DNA of 64,000 nucleotides from DATARH01 sp036489765 (GCA_036489765.1 DASXFE010000072.1:11530-75529), one strand, 5' to 3'. Counted from the first letter of the stretch, positions 9,229-17,717 are shown. The notes: generated from the sequence alone by a model not told the origin. Program-made: numbers and translations.

Positions 9229-9408
9229 ATGCCTCGTTCATCTGCAGATCTTTCGGTCGTGGCGGCTGCTGAAGCACGTCATGGTTGGGGACGCGAACCG
9301 GTGCGTCGGCGGTCCTGGTTTTATCGGTTCTTTATCGCGCCCTTTGTCGATATGGACCACCGCGCGGTCCACAAGGCAGCGCAGAAAGCGGCCATGGCGG
9401 CCGAGTAG
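9229..9408 (+). CDS. Small basic hypothetical protein
   Basis: 59 residues from the ATG at 9229, preceded by GAGAG. I do not recognise the family. The middle is basic and aromatic (RRRSWFYRFFIAPFVD) and the C-terminus is Ala-rich and probably helical. A longer in-frame start at 9148 lacks a ribosome site. After its TAG stop the same frame stays open to about 9655 through a leucine/charged stretch, and a good intrinsic terminator follows at 9542-9578, which suggests a short independent transcript. Confidence 0.4.
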   Translation: MPRSSADLSVVAAAEARHGWGREPVRRRSWFYRFFIAPFVDMDHRAVHKAAQKAAMAAE

Positions 9409-9541
9409 CCCGCCCTCGTTGAACTGGCCGCCCCTAAATCGGCCCCCCTAGACCGAGCGAAAGCGGCAAAGCAGCTTTTCCTGTCAAAGCTCGAGCTGTT
9501 CGAGCTCGTCATCGAGCAGCGAAAGCGCCAGGTACTCCAAG

Positions 9542-9578
9542 CCCGCATCAGCCAACCCGGCGATGCGGGTTTTCGTTT
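9542..9578 (+). terminator. Intrinsic terminator
   Basis: Stem CCCGCATC / GATGCGGG (8 bp) with a 12-nt loop, followed by TTTTCGTTT. It ends whatever transcript covers the small gene at 9229-9408, 93 bp before the next gene start. Confidence 0.65.
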
Positions 9579-9670
9579 GGGCACCGGCACCCACCGCCAA
9601 ATACACCCCGAGATTGCGTCGCCGCGCCCGCAATGACAGCATGGGGAGAACAGCGTCAAGGGAGCCGCCA

Positions 9671-10063
9671 ATGACCGAATTCCGTTACGACCACGTCCAT
9701 CTGCGCAGCCCGGACCCTGAGGCGACGGCGGCCTGGTACAAGAAGATGTTCGGCGCCGAAGTCGTCCACGCTGTGATGTCGAACGGCCTCGAGCGCACCG
9801 ACATCAAGCTCGGCGGCGTCAACCATTTTATCGCCAAGGTCCCGGACGATGCCGCCTTGTCCGAAAAGGCCGACGGCAGCTTTGTCGGCCTCGACCACAT
9901 CGGCCTGCGCGTCACCAACATCGACGCCGTCTGCAAGGAGCTGAAGGGCAAGGGCGCCGAATTCACCGTCGAGCCCAAAACCATCCGCCCGGGCGTCCGC
10001 ATCGCCTTCGTCCTCGGCCCGCAAAACGTGCTGATCGAGATTCTGGACCGCGACGTAGCATAG
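9671..10063 (+). CDS. VOC (glyoxalase/bleomycin resistance) family protein
   Basis: 130 residues, one complete vicinal-oxygen-chelate module pair. The N-terminal half opens with YDHVHLRSPDPEATAAWY; the second half opens with GLDHIGLRV and ends in FVLGPQNVLIEILDR, the usual glyoxalase-fold ending with a metal-binding Glu. It may be a lyase, isomerase or dioxygenase; the substrate is unknown. The ATG at 9671 has GGAG 6 nt upstream; the extra 36 codons upstream are not protein-like. Confidence 0.75.
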   Translation: MTEFRYDHVHLRSPDPEATAAWYKKMFGAEVVHAVMSNGLERTDIKLGGVNHFIAKVPDDAALSEKADGSFVGLDHIGLRVTNIDAVCKELKGKGAEFTVEPKTIRPGVRIAFVLGPQNVLIEILDRDVA

Positions 10064-10195
10064 GGAGTTTCCCGTCGCCCGCGTTGCGGGAGAGGGACCG
10101 CTCGCGCAGCGAACAGGGTGAGGGCTGCCCGCCGAAGCGCCGCGCCCTCACCCGGCCTTTGGCCACCCTCTGCCGCAGGCATGCGGCGGAGGGGA
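10064..10195. repeat. Dispersed intergenic repeat, family E (copy 1)
   Basis: GC-rich, largely palindromic sequence built from phrases such as GCGTTGCGGGAGAGGGA, GAGGGCTGCCCGCCG and CCCTCACCCGGCC. Related phrases occur at 53128-53227 and 57896-57925. It fills the gap between convergent genes and may serve as a transcription end for both. Confidence 0.55.
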
Positions 10196-10200
10196 ATCGG

Positions 10201-11076
10201 TCAGCCCGCCTCCATCGGCAGGCTGTCGTCCTTGGCCCATTCCGACATCGACGCGTCGTAGAGGCGCACGTCCGGGTGCCCGAGCATAACCAGCGCGAGG
10301 GCTGTCGCGCTCGCGGCGATGCCGCCGCCGCAATAGGTGATGACCCGCTTGTCGAAGGCGCCGACTGCGTCGAATTTCGCCTTGAGCACGTCGGCGCCGA
10401 GAAACGTGCCCGCGTCCGGGTCGATGAGCCCGGCCGTCGGCACGTTGACGCTGCCGGCGATCCGGCCCGGCCGGCCGTAGACGTTGCCGCCGCTCCCGGC
10501 GTGCTGGTTCGCCTGCAGCGCGTTGATCGTGCATGCCCCACCGTCGCCGATCGCCGCCAGCACCTCGTCCTTGCCGACCATCAGGTCGCCGCGGTCCTTG
10601 CTGACGACAAAGTTCGACTTGGCCCGCGCCTTCCCCGGCCCGGTCTCGACCGCGCGGCCCTCGGCAGCCCATTTCTTGTACCCGCCGTTGAGCACCGCCG
10701 CGTTATCGAACCCGAACGTCCGCAGCAGCCACCAGATGCGCGAGGCCCATTGCGGGTTCGCCGTGCTGTAGAGCACGACCTTGCTGTCCGGCCCGACGCC
10801 GAACCGCCCCATCGACGCCGCGAAGACCTCGGCGCTCGGCCGCATGAAGCGCAATTTGGTTCCGGTATTGTCCGACAGGTCTTCCTGCAGATCGGCGAAT
10901 TGCGCGCCGGGAATATGGCCCTTCTCGAAGTCCTCGCGGCCGGATTTGACCGTATAGGTGATCTTCGGGTCGGGGATCAGATGCACCGTGCCGTCGAGCA
11001 CGACGAGATTCGGGTCGCCGAGATGCGCGGCGAGCCAGTCGGTCTCGACGAGGTATTGGGGGTGGGCGAAGGGCAT
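10201..11076 (-). CDS. sseA: Thiosulfate/3-mercaptopyruvate sulfurtransferase (tandem rhodanese)
   Basis: 291 residues from the ATG at 11076: two rhodanese domains. The N-terminal one (about 8-145) lacks a catalytic Cys (LYSTANPQW where the active loop would be), as in inactive regulatory rhodanese domains. The C-terminal one carries the nucleophile Cys249 in the loop YCGGGIAASATAL. The family transfers sulfane sulfur from thiosulfate or mercaptopyruvate to cyanide or thiols. The internal ATG is preferred to the one at 11091 because GGAG lies 6 nt before it, while the outer ATG lies in a dispersed repeat without a ribosome site. Confidence 0.85.
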   Translation of the reverse strand: MPFAHPQYLVETDWLAAHLGDPNLVVLDGTVHLIPDPKITYTVKSGREDFEKGHIPGAQFADLQEDLSDNTGTKLRFMRPSAEVFAASMGRFGVGPDSKVVLYSTANPQWASRIWWLLRTFGFDNAAVLNGGYKKWAAEGRAVETGPGKARAKSNFVVSKDRGDLMVGKDEVLAAIGDGGACTINALQANQHAGSGGNVYGRPGRIAGSVNVPTAGLIDPDAGTFLGADVLKAKFDAVGAFDKRVITYCGGGIAASATALALVMLGHPDVRLYDASMSEWAKDDSLPMEAG

Positions 11077-11086
11077 ATGCGGCTCC

Positions 11087-11173
11087 GTCATTGCGAGCGC
11101 AGCGAAGCAATCTCGATCCGCAGGAGGCTCCTACGACCGAGATTGCCGCGTCGCCGCGCTCCTCGCAACGACG
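11087..11173. repeat. Dispersed intergenic repeat, family A (copy 1)
   Basis: Palindromic element starting GTCATTGCGAG and containing GAGATTGCCGCGTCGCC. The same phrases recur at 47675-47764. It lies between the rhodanese and M81 peptidase genes, which are on the same strand. Confidence 0.7.
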
Positions 11174-11180
11174 AGCTGAG

Positions 11181-12713
11181 TTAGCTGTTTTCCGGGCCCA
11201 TCGGCCGCAATCTCACGCCGCGGCGCAGGTGCTGGTAGGGCAGCTCGACCGGGTCGGTCACATGGGCGCCGGGCGACTGCACGACGAGGATCGTCTCGGC
11301 GATCGGCTGGAACGCGGCGCGGAAATGCACGGTCGATTTGAGCGCGAGGATCGGCACCTGCGCCGGCTCGACCCCGACATGGCGGAACTGCTCCTGGTCG
11401 ATCGCCTGGATGCGCTTGCAGGCGAGCACGACGCGGACGCCGCTATCCTCGTCGCGCAACAACGCCACCGGCCCGACGTGGAACTTGGCCCCGCCGAACA
11501 TCGGGCCGGTGCCGACAAAATCGCCGCTCTCGATCCGCTCGATCCGCCAGCGCGCCTCGACCGGCACCTCGCCGGCATACCCGACCTTGGCGCCGACCCC
11601 ACAGGTGAGCAGGTTGCCGACGCCGGTCTTCTCGGCTTCCAGGGCCGCGTCCGGGTCGACGATCATGCCGATCACCGCGCCCTCCGCCTTCGCCGCGATC
11701 AGCGCCCGCAGCAAACCGACCGTGTCCGACGTGCCGCCGGCGCCTGGATTGTCCTGGATGTCGGCGAGGACGATCGGCCTCGACGCCGCTTTCGCGAGAT
11801 GCTGCGCCTCGGCCACGGCCTCCTCGGCGGTGTATAGCTTGCCGGCGAAATCGCGTTCGCGACCGTTGATCGCGGCGGCGATGCGGTCGGCGGCGAGCTC
11901 CGCGGCCTCGCGGTCATGGCCGTAGACGACGAGCGCCGGGCCGCATTGCCCGATGTCGGCGGGCGGAAACCCCGGCGTGTGGGTGATCGAGACGATGCCC
12001 TGGTTGTGTGCGCCGCCGCCGCGCCCGCCGCTTTCCTCGATCTCGCCGATCAGGTCGAAGACGCCCTTGGTCGGGTCGTTGAGCGTGCATTGCCAGACGA
12101 GCGGGATCAGGAAATCGATCTGGCGATAGGCCTTGTAGAGCGGCCGCTTGTCCTTGAGCAGCCGGTCAAGAAGCTCGGCGGCGCGGCTGCCGGTCGCCGC
12201 CATGTCGACATGCGGATAGGTGCGGTAGCCGATCATCGCGCTCGAATGCCGCACCATCTCCGGCGTCATGTTGGTGTGGAAATCGAGGCTTGTGACGATC
12301 GGGATGTCGTCGCCGACGACGCCGCGGATGCGGCGCAACAGCTCGCCCTCGCCGTCCTCGTGGTGTTCGGCCACCATCGCGCCGTGGAGGTCGAGATAGA
12401 TCCCGTCGAACGGCCCCTTGGCCTGGAGGTCCTCGACGATCCACCCCGCGACCTTCTCATACGCATCGCGCTCGACATAGGAAGAAGGCGGCGCCGAGCA
12501 CCAGCACAGCGGCACCAGCGTGTGCCCCAGCGCCGACAGCGTTCCCACCGCCCCGGCAATCCCGATATTGAACCCCTCGACCGCGTCGATCAGCTCGGCC
12601 CCACGCACAAACCCCGGCCATGCATCCGCCCGCTCGAAATCCTCCCACGTCGCCCGCTGCGGCGCGAACGTGTTCGTCTCATGCTGAAATCCGCCGACCG
12701 CGATGCGTGCCAT
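11181..12713 (-). CDS. M81 family metallopeptidase (MlrC/microcystinase C-like)
   Basis: 510 residues with the two-domain M81 layout. The N-terminal peptidase domain has probable zinc-binding histidines in YLDLHGAMVAE, SLDFHTNMTPE and TYPHVD. A C-terminal MlrC-type domain contains DNPGAGGTSDTVGLL. The N-terminus GGFQHETNTF is a family hallmark. Characterised members hydrolyse linearised microcystin peptides, but most homologues act on unknown amide or peptide substrates, and nothing here points to microcystin. It lies 9 bp downstream of a short hairpin region that separates it from the antitoxin gene. Confidence 0.85.
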   Translation of the reverse strand: MARIAVGGFQHETNTFAPQRATWEDFERADAWPGFVRGAELIDAVEGFNIGIAGAVGTLSALGHTLVPLCWCSAPPSSYVERDAYEKVAGWIVEDLQAKGPFDGIYLDLHGAMVAEHHEDGEGELLRRIRGVVGDDIPIVTSLDFHTNMTPEMVRHSSAMIGYRTYPHVDMAATGSRAAELLDRLLKDKRPLYKAYRQIDFLIPLVWQCTLNDPTKGVFDLIGEIEESGGRGGGAHNQGIVSITHTPGFPPADIGQCGPALVVYGHDREAAELAADRIAAAINGRERDFAGKLYTAEEAVAEAQHLAKAASRPIVLADIQDNPGAGGTSDTVGLLRALIAAKAEGAVIGMIVDPDAALEAEKTGVGNLLTCGVGAKVGYAGEVPVEARWRIERIESGDFVGTGPMFGGAKFHVGPVALLRDEDSGVRVVLACKRIQAIDQEQFRHVGVEPAQVPILALKSTVHFRAAFQPIAETILVVQSPGAHVTDPVELPYQHLRRGVRLRPMGPENS

Positions 12714-12722
12714 TCGGAACCC

Positions 12723-12779
12723 TCACCTGCAATGATCTCCGTCAGTGAGCGACGCGACGGAGCCAGTTCTGTCGAGCAT
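12723..12779 (-). pseudogene. Probable vestige of a VapC-type toxin gene start
   Basis: 11 nt after the antitoxin stop there is an ATG followed by CTCGACA, encoding MLD and then unrelated sequence, with a stop after 18 codons. PIN-domain (VapC) toxins typically begin M-L-D-T-N at this position behind a VapB gene. I infer that the toxin was deleted after its first codons. A chance match of so few codons cannot be excluded. Confidence 0.3.
12737..12762. terminator. Short hairpin between antitoxin and M81 genes
   Basis: Stem CTCCGTC / GACGGAG (7 bp) with a 12-nt loop and no T-run. It lies in the 77-bp gap between two minus-strand genes and may reduce read-through. Confidence 0.3.
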
Positions 12780-12790
12780 ATATTGATCGC

Positions 12791-13024
12791 TCAAATATCG
12801 ACTTCCTCATCAGGAAGCTCTTCGATCTTGGGAAATTCTTCCTCGATCGGCTCGAGCGTCATCAGCACTTCCAACAGAGATTTGCGTTGGCAGGGCTCGA
12901 TGATCAGCCTGTCACCCTCCCGACGAATAATCGCCTCATCGCCCGGAAACTCGAACTCGCGGGGAATACGCACAGCCTTGTTGCGGCCGTTGCGAAATAG
13001 TCTGACGTGTCTTTCAGCCGCCAT
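12791..13024 (-). CDS. VapB/AbrB-type antitoxin, apparently orphan
   Basis: 77 residues. The N-terminal swapped-hairpin DNA-binding fold is seen in RLFRNGRNKAVRIPREFEF, typical of VapB antitoxins. The C-terminal half is acidic (EPIEEEFPKIEELPDEEVD), as in toxin-binding tails. The ATG at 13024 is chosen because GGGAGGAATT directly precedes it; the frame extends to 13060 without a better site. No intact toxin follows: the next gene is a peptidase, and only a fragment resembling a VapC start is present. Paired CATATG sites just upstream may be its own operator. Confidence 0.65.
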   Translation of the reverse strand: MAAERHVRLFRNGRNKAVRIPREFEFPGDEAIIRREGDRLIIEPCQRKSLLEVLMTLEPIEEEFPKIEELPDEEVDI

Positions 13025-13036
13025 AATTCCTCCCGC

Positions 13037-13054
13037 CATATGCCGCGACATATG
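13037..13054. promoter_or_regulatory. Candidate operator: paired CATATG sites
   Basis: Two CATATG hexamers separated by 6 bp lie 13-30 bp upstream of the antitoxin start, in the divergent gap shared with the formaldehyde dehydrogenase gene. Antitoxins of this class commonly bind paired palindromes over their own promoter. This is inferred from position only. Confidence 0.35.
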
Positions 13055-13125
13055 CCACATCGCGTTGTCTTCAAGACGTCAATGTGGCTGCTATAGTCGC
13101 TCCGCCGAAGCTAGGGAGACGCCCC

Positions 13126-14235
13126 ATGCAAACCCGCGCCGCCATTGCCCGAGAGGCCGGAAAGCCGTTGACGATCGAGACCGTGAACCTCGACGGCCCG
13201 AGGGATGGCGAGGTGCTGGTCGAGGTGAAGGCGACCGGGATCTGCCATACCGACGCCTACACGCTGTCGGGTGCGGACCCGGAGGGATTGTTTCCGGCGA
13301 TCCTGGGCCACGAAGGCGCGGGGATCGTGGTCGATGTCGGCAAGGGCGTCACGAGCCTCAAAAAGGGCGACCATGTCATCCCGCTCTACACGCCGGAATG
13401 CCGGCAATGCGAGAGCTGCCTGTCGGGCAAGACCAACCTCTGCACCGCGATCCGCGCGACTCAGGGCCAAGGCGTGATGCCGGATGGGTCGAGCCGGTTC
13501 TCCGCGGGCGGCGAGAAGATCTTTCACTACATGGGCACGTCGACCTTCTCGAACTTCACGGTCCTGCCCGAGATCGCGGTCGCGAAAATCCGCGAGGACG
13601 CGCCGTTCGACAAGGTCTGCTACATCGGCTGCGGGGTGACGACCGGGGTCGGCGCGGTCATCAACACGGCGAAGGTCGAAACCGGGGCGAAGGTCGTCGT
13701 GTTCGGGCTCGGCGGCATCGGGCTCAATGTCGTGCAGGGCTGCCGGCTCGTCGGGGCCGACATGATCGTCGGCGTCGACCTCAACCCGCGGCGAAAGGCG
13801 CTCGCCGAGAAATTCGGCATGACCCATTTCGTCAACCCGCAGGAAGTCGGGGGCGACCTGGTGCCGTACCTCGTCGATCTCACCAAGGGCGGCGCCGACT
13901 ACAGCTTCGAATGCATCGGCAATGTCGCGACGATGCGCCAGGCGCTCGAATGCTGCCATCGCGGCTGGGGGGTCTCGACGATCATCGGCGTCGCCCCGTC
14001 GGGCACCGAAATCTCGACCCGCCCGTTCCAGCTCGTCACCGGCCGCATCTGGAAGGGCACCGCGTTCGGCGGCGCCAAGGGCCGCCGCGACGTGCCTCGC
14101 ATCGTCGACTGGTACATGGAGGGGAAGATCAACATCGACGATCTGATCACCCACACGATGCCGCTTGACGACATCAACAAGGGCTTCGACCTGATGCACG
14201 CCGGCGAGTCGATCCGCAGCGTCGTGATCTATTAG
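13126..14235 (+). CDS. frmA: S-(hydroxymethyl)glutathione dehydrogenase / class III alcohol dehydrogenase
   Basis: 369 residues, the standard length. It oxidises S-hydroxymethylglutathione, the spontaneous adduct of formaldehyde and glutathione, with NAD+. The catalytic zinc site is shown by Cys in GICHTDAYTLSG and by GHEGAG; the structural zinc by four Cys in ECRQCESCLSGKTNLC; the nucleotide fold by GLGGIGLNV. The Cys-containing IGCGVTTGVGAV is typical of class III. The ATG at 13126 has AGGGAGA upstream. It stands alone; no fghA esterase or frmR repressor is adjacent. Confidence 0.93.
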   Translation: MQTRAAIAREAGKPLTIETVNLDGPRDGEVLVEVKATGICHTDAYTLSGADPEGLFPAILGHEGAGIVVDVGKGVTSLKKGDHVIPLYTPECRQCESCLSGKTNLCTAIRATQGQGVMPDGSSRFSAGGEKIFHYMGTSTFSNFTVLPEIAVAKIREDAPFDKVCYIGCGVTTGVGAVINTAKVETGAKVVVFGLGGIGLNVVQGCRLVGADMIVGVDLNPRRKALAEKFGMTHFVNPQEVGGDLVPYLVDLTKGGADYSFECIGNVATMRQALECCHRGWGVSTIIGVAPSGTEISTRPFQLVTGRIWKGTAFGGAKGRRDVPRIVDWYMEGKINIDDLITHTMPLDDINKGFDLMHAGESIRSVVIY

Positions 14236-14268
14236 TCTCGCGGTGCGGGCCGGACGCGCGCGATCCAA

Positions 14269-15672
14269 CTATTGATGACGCCGCCAGCCCAATAGGGGGA
14301 TGCGCCCGACGAGGCGCGACCAGAAGCCCGGCCGCTGCTCGGCCTCCGGCGGCTTGACCGTGCTCGGATGCGGTTGGAAGGCGCGTTCGGGCCAACGGGT
14401 GATCGCGTCGAGGAGCGTCGTCGTGCCGACCGCGCCGACCGCCTCACCCCGCCAAGTCACGATGTAGCGCAGGAATGCCGTCTGCGCCCCGGTCAGGTCG
14501 ACGAACCGGCCGGCCGCGCGGGCACCGTTGCCATACACCATGCGCGCCGAGAATGCGGTCCCGATATTGATCCCGTCGATCGTCATGCGCAGCGTCACCG
14601 GGACCAGCGCGCCCTGGTCGAGCCTCTCGGCACCGGCAGCGGCGAACCCGCCGATCGACAGATCGACGAGTCGGCACAGCTTGCCGGCGATCTCAAGCTC
14701 GGCGGTCAGCCTGACGCGGCGATAAAGCCGGCGGTTTTGCGCCAGCGGCCGCGTTTCGGGCACCGCCGCCGGGCGCAGCGTCCGCACGACGCTGGTCGCG
14801 GCCGGTGCCAGGACCGGGCGCTCGCGCGCGGGCGCCCGTATCACCGGCGAGGGTGTGGGCAATTCGACCGGCGCGGGAGCCGGCTGAGCCGTCGCCGTCG
14901 CCGCCGCCGCGGCACGCGGGCGGGCGGCCTTCGCCGGCGTGTCGGTAGGCGTCCCGGCCGAAGCGCGTTTCGGCGGCCGCGGCGGGGCGATCCGGCGCTG
15001 CGGACGATCCGCCCGCGGCCGGGTCCGACGAACCACGGCACGCGGTACCGGTACCGGCTGTGACGCCGCCGGCGGCATGACCGGCTCTACCATGCTGGGC
15101 GCCAGCTCGGGCTCGACCATGGCGGGTTCCGGCTCCACCACGGCGGGCACCGCCTCCAACCGCTCCAGTTCGACACGCGCCGCAGCCGCCTGCTCCGCCG
15201 TAGCGTCCAGCACGGACAGGTCGACGACCACCGGTGCGACCGCCTCCGGCGCCTCGGCGACGATTGCCGCGATCTCGCTCATGATCCGCGCCGCCGGATT
15301 GGGTGCCGGCCCGGGCTTGGCCGCGGCGATCGGCTCGACCAGCGGCGGCACCTCGAAGACCTCGCTCGCGGCGGCCTCGGGCACCGGTTCGGGTTTTGGC
15401 GGGGGCGGAGGCGCCGGCCGAGGCGGTGCGACGGTCCCCGCGGCGAGCGGGGATTGCGGGATGACCACCCGCAACACGGGCGCGGTCAGCCAGCGCGGCA
15501 CCGGTGGCACGGCAGACGCAGGCGTTGGCAGCGGTTTGGGCGCAACCGGTGCGGCGGTCCCGTTGCGGGGCGGCGGCGGGGCGGCAACGAGCCGTCGCAA
15601 GACCGCGTTAAGCGCCGCCTGACGCGCAGCTTGCGGGGTTTCGGGCGTGGCGGCCGTCTGGTTCGAGATCAC
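14269..15672 (-). CDS. PilZ-domain protein with long proline-rich N-terminal region
   Basis: 467 residues from the GTG at 15672. Residues up to about 330 are low-complexity Pro/Ala/Val-rich sequence with no recognisable fold. The C-terminal 110 residues form a PilZ domain, with the c-di-GMP-binding arginines in RRLYRRVR and the following DLSIGG motif. It probably senses c-di-GMP for motility or surface-polysaccharide control. The frame is open to 15786, but the GTG has GGAG about 6 nt upstream, and this start leaves a 134-bp divergent gap for the glycerol kinase promoter instead of 20 bp. Confidence 0.75.
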   Translation of the reverse strand: MISNQTAATPETPQAARQAALNAVLRRLVAAPPPPRNGTAAPVAPKPLPTPASAVPPVPRWLTAPVLRVVIPQSPLAAGTVAPPRPAPPPPPKPEPVPEAAASEVFEVPPLVEPIAAAKPGPAPNPAARIMSEIAAIVAEAPEAVAPVVVDLSVLDATAEQAAAARVELERLEAVPAVVEPEPAMVEPELAPSMVEPVMPPAASQPVPVPRAVVRRTRPRADRPQRRIAPPRPPKRASAGTPTDTPAKAARPRAAAAATATAQPAPAPVELPTPSPVIRAPARERPVLAPAATSVVRTLRPAAVPETRPLAQNRRLYRRVRLTAELEIAGKLCRLVDLSIGGFAAAGAERLDQGALVPVTLRMTIDGINIGTAFSARMVYGNGARAAGRFVDLTGAQTAFLRYIVTWRGEAVGAVGTTTLLDAITRWPERAFQPHPSTVKPPEAEQRPGFWSRLVGRIPLLGWRRHQ

Positions 15673-15806
15673 GAAAGCTCCGCGCTGGGGGCGACGCGCG
15701 GCCGGCATCATAGCGGATCGCATCCGGCTTGCCAGAAGCGAATCCCCCGGTCGCGCCCGATCTGTGGCAATAAGGAAGAAAGGCACCGCGATACCCGGGC
15801 GAGGCG

Positions 15807-17297
15807 ATGACGGTTCCCGACACTGTGCTGGCGATCGACCAGGGAACGACCAGCACTCGCGCGATCCTGTTCGACGCTGGAGGCGCCATCCGGCACATCG
15901 CGCAGCGCGAGCTGCGCCAGATCTATCCGCGCCCCGGCTGGGTCGAGCACGACCCGGAGGAGATCTGGCAGGCGGTCGTCGCGACGTGCCGCGAGGCGGT
16001 CGCCGCCGCGCCCGGCCCCGTCGCCGCGATCGGCATCACCAACCAGCGCGAGACAACCCTGCTGTGGGACCGCCGGACCGGCCGGCCGGTCCACAACGCT
16101 ATCGTCTGGCAAGACCGCCGCACCGCCGAGATCTGCCGGCGCTGGCGCGCCGACGGGCTTGGCGACCCGGTCGCGGCACGCACCGGCCTGGTCATCGACC
16201 CGTATTTCTCGGCCTCGAAGATCCGCTGGCTGCTCGACAATCTCGAGGGGCTGCCGGCCCGGGCCGCGGCGGGCGAGATCGCCTTCGGCACGATCGATTC
16301 GTTCCTTCTATGGCGGCTATCGGGCGGAAAAGTCCACGCGACCGACGCGACCAACGCGTCGCGGACGATGCTGTACGACCTCAACCGCCTCGATTGGGAC
16401 GATGACCTGCTCACCCGTTTCGGCATCCCGCGCGCGATCCTGCCCGAGGTGCGCGACACCGGCGCCGACTTCGGCACGCCGGCGGCGGACCTGTTGGGTC
16501 AGGCCATTCCGATTGCCGGCATCGCCGGCGACCAGCAGGCGGCGCTGATCGGGCAGGGTTGCTTTCGCCCCGGAATGGCCAAATCGACCTATGGCACCGG
16601 TGCCTTTGCCCTCGTCCATATCGGGGCGAGGCCGGCGCGGTCGACGCACCGGCTGCTGACCACCATCGCCTATCGCCTCGGCGGCGAGACCGCCTATGCG
16701 CTCGAGGGCGCGATCTTCATCGCCGGCGCCGCGGTACAATGGCTGCGCGACCGGCTCGGCGCGGTCGGGGCCGCTGCCGAGACCGATGCGCTCGCCGCGA
16801 CCGCCGACCCGGCGCAGCGGGTCTATCTGGTTCCGGCCTTTGCCGGGCTCGGCGCCCCCTATTGGGAGCCGGACGCGCGCGGCGCCCTCTTCGGCCTCAC
16901 CGCCGAATGCGGGCGCGCCGAGATCGCCCGCGCCGTCCTCGAAGCCGCCGGCCACCAGACCGCCGACCTCGTCGCCGCGATGCAGGCCGACGGCGCCCCG
17001 ACGATCGCGACGCTGAGGGTCGACGGCGGTATGGCCGCGAGCGAGATCGCGATGCAGTTCCTCGCCGATATCGTCCCGGTCCCCGTCGAGCGCCCGCCCT
17101 CGGTCGAGACGACGGCGTGGGGCGCGGCCTATGTCGCCGGGTTCATGCGCGGCGTCTGCCCGCCCCCCGCCGAGATGATGGCGACCTGGCGCACCCAGCG
17201 CCGCTTTACCCCGGCGATGCCGGCGGATGAGCGCGAGGGCCGCCGTGCCGGCTGGAAACGCGCCGTCGCCGGCGTGCTCGCGGCCGCCGGCCGATGA
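15807..17297 (+). CDS. glpK: Glycerol kinase
   Basis: 496 residues, the normal length. It phosphorylates glycerol to sn-glycerol 3-phosphate with ATP in the cytosol. FGGY-kinase landmarks are the N-terminal ATP motif DQGTTSTRAI, the substrate segment NQRETTLLWD, GDQQAALIGQ, and the C-terminal ETTAWGAAYVAG. Its TGA stop overlaps the ATG of a small cupin gene (ATGA), indicating a two-gene operon. No glpF, glpD or GlpR gene is in the window. Confidence 0.95.
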   Translation: MTVPDTVLAIDQGTTSTRAILFDAGGAIRHIAQRELRQIYPRPGWVEHDPEEIWQAVVATCREAVAAAPGPVAAIGITNQRETTLLWDRRTGRPVHNAIVWQDRRTAEICRRWRADGLGDPVAARTGLVIDPYFSASKIRWLLDNLEGLPARAAAGEIAFGTIDSFLLWRLSGGKVHATDATNASRTMLYDLNRLDWDDDLLTRFGIPRAILPEVRDTGADFGTPAADLLGQAIPIAGIAGDQQAALIGQGCFRPGMAKSTYGTGAFALVHIGARPARSTHRLLTTIAYRLGGETAYALEGAIFIAGAAVQWLRDRLGAVGAAAETDALAATADPAQRVYLVPAFAGLGAPYWEPDARGALFGLTAECGRAEIARAVLEAAGHQTADLVAAMQADGAPTIATLRVDGGMAASEIAMQFLADIVPVPVERPPSVETTAWGAAYVAGFMRGVCPPPAEMMATWRTQRRFTPAMPADEREGRRAGWKRAVAGVLAAAGR

Positions 17298-17647
17298 ACC
17301 TCCTCGCCCACCTGCCCGCCGCCCGCGCCCAGGAGATCGCCGAAACCCTCGCGTCGGGCCGAGACATCCGCATCGAGCGCATCGTCTCCCACGGCCAGGC
17401 CAGCCCCGTCGGGTTCTGGTACGATCAGGACGAGGCCGAGTTCGTCGTGCTCCTCTCCGGCGCCGCCCGCCTCCGCTTCACCGACGGCGAAATGCGCTCT
17501 CTCGAGCCCGGCGACTGGATCGACATCCCCGCCCACCGCCGCCACCGCGTCGACTGGACCGACCCCGAGCAGCCGACGGTCTGGCTGGCAATATTCTACC
17601 AACGAGGTCATTCCGGCCGCGGCGAAACGGAGAGCCGGACCCCATGA
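17294..17647 (+). CDS. Small cupin-domain protein
   Basis: 117 residues, translationally coupled to glycerol kinase by a 4-nt overlap. One cupin barrel is visible, with EFVVLLSGAARLRF and the second-motif stretch LEPGDWIDIPAHRRHRVDW, which carries the likely metal-binding histidines. The domain ends near WLAIFYQ; the last 14 residues are encoded by a dispersed family D repeat that supplies the stop codon. Function unknown; a small-molecule-binding or isomerase role is typical for isolated cupins. Confidence 0.75.
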   Translation: MNLLAHLPAARAQEIAETLASGRDIRIERIVSHGQASPVGFWYDQDEAEFVVLLSGAARLRFTDGEMRSLEPGDWIDIPAHRRHRVDWTDPEQPTVWLAIFYQRGHSGRGETESRTP

Positions 17648-17697
17648 ACACGGACGGCGCCAACCGGGTCCACGCCCGTGGCGTGCCCCGGAACGAC
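17607..17697. repeat. Dispersed intergenic repeat, family D (copy 3)
   Basis: Begins GTCATTCCGGCC, contains CCGGACCCCATGAACACGGA also present (with small changes) at about 5465, and ends CCCCGGAACGAC. Its left part codes for the tail of the cupin protein. Confidence 0.65.
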
Positions 17698-17717
17698 CAC
17701 TGAAAGGGGAAATCTTC

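Noticed and set aside
11916..14168. 750-codon plus-strand ORF
   Set aside because: Spans antisense of the M81 gene, the antitoxin region and an alternative frame of frmA. No protein family features; a GC-driven open frame.
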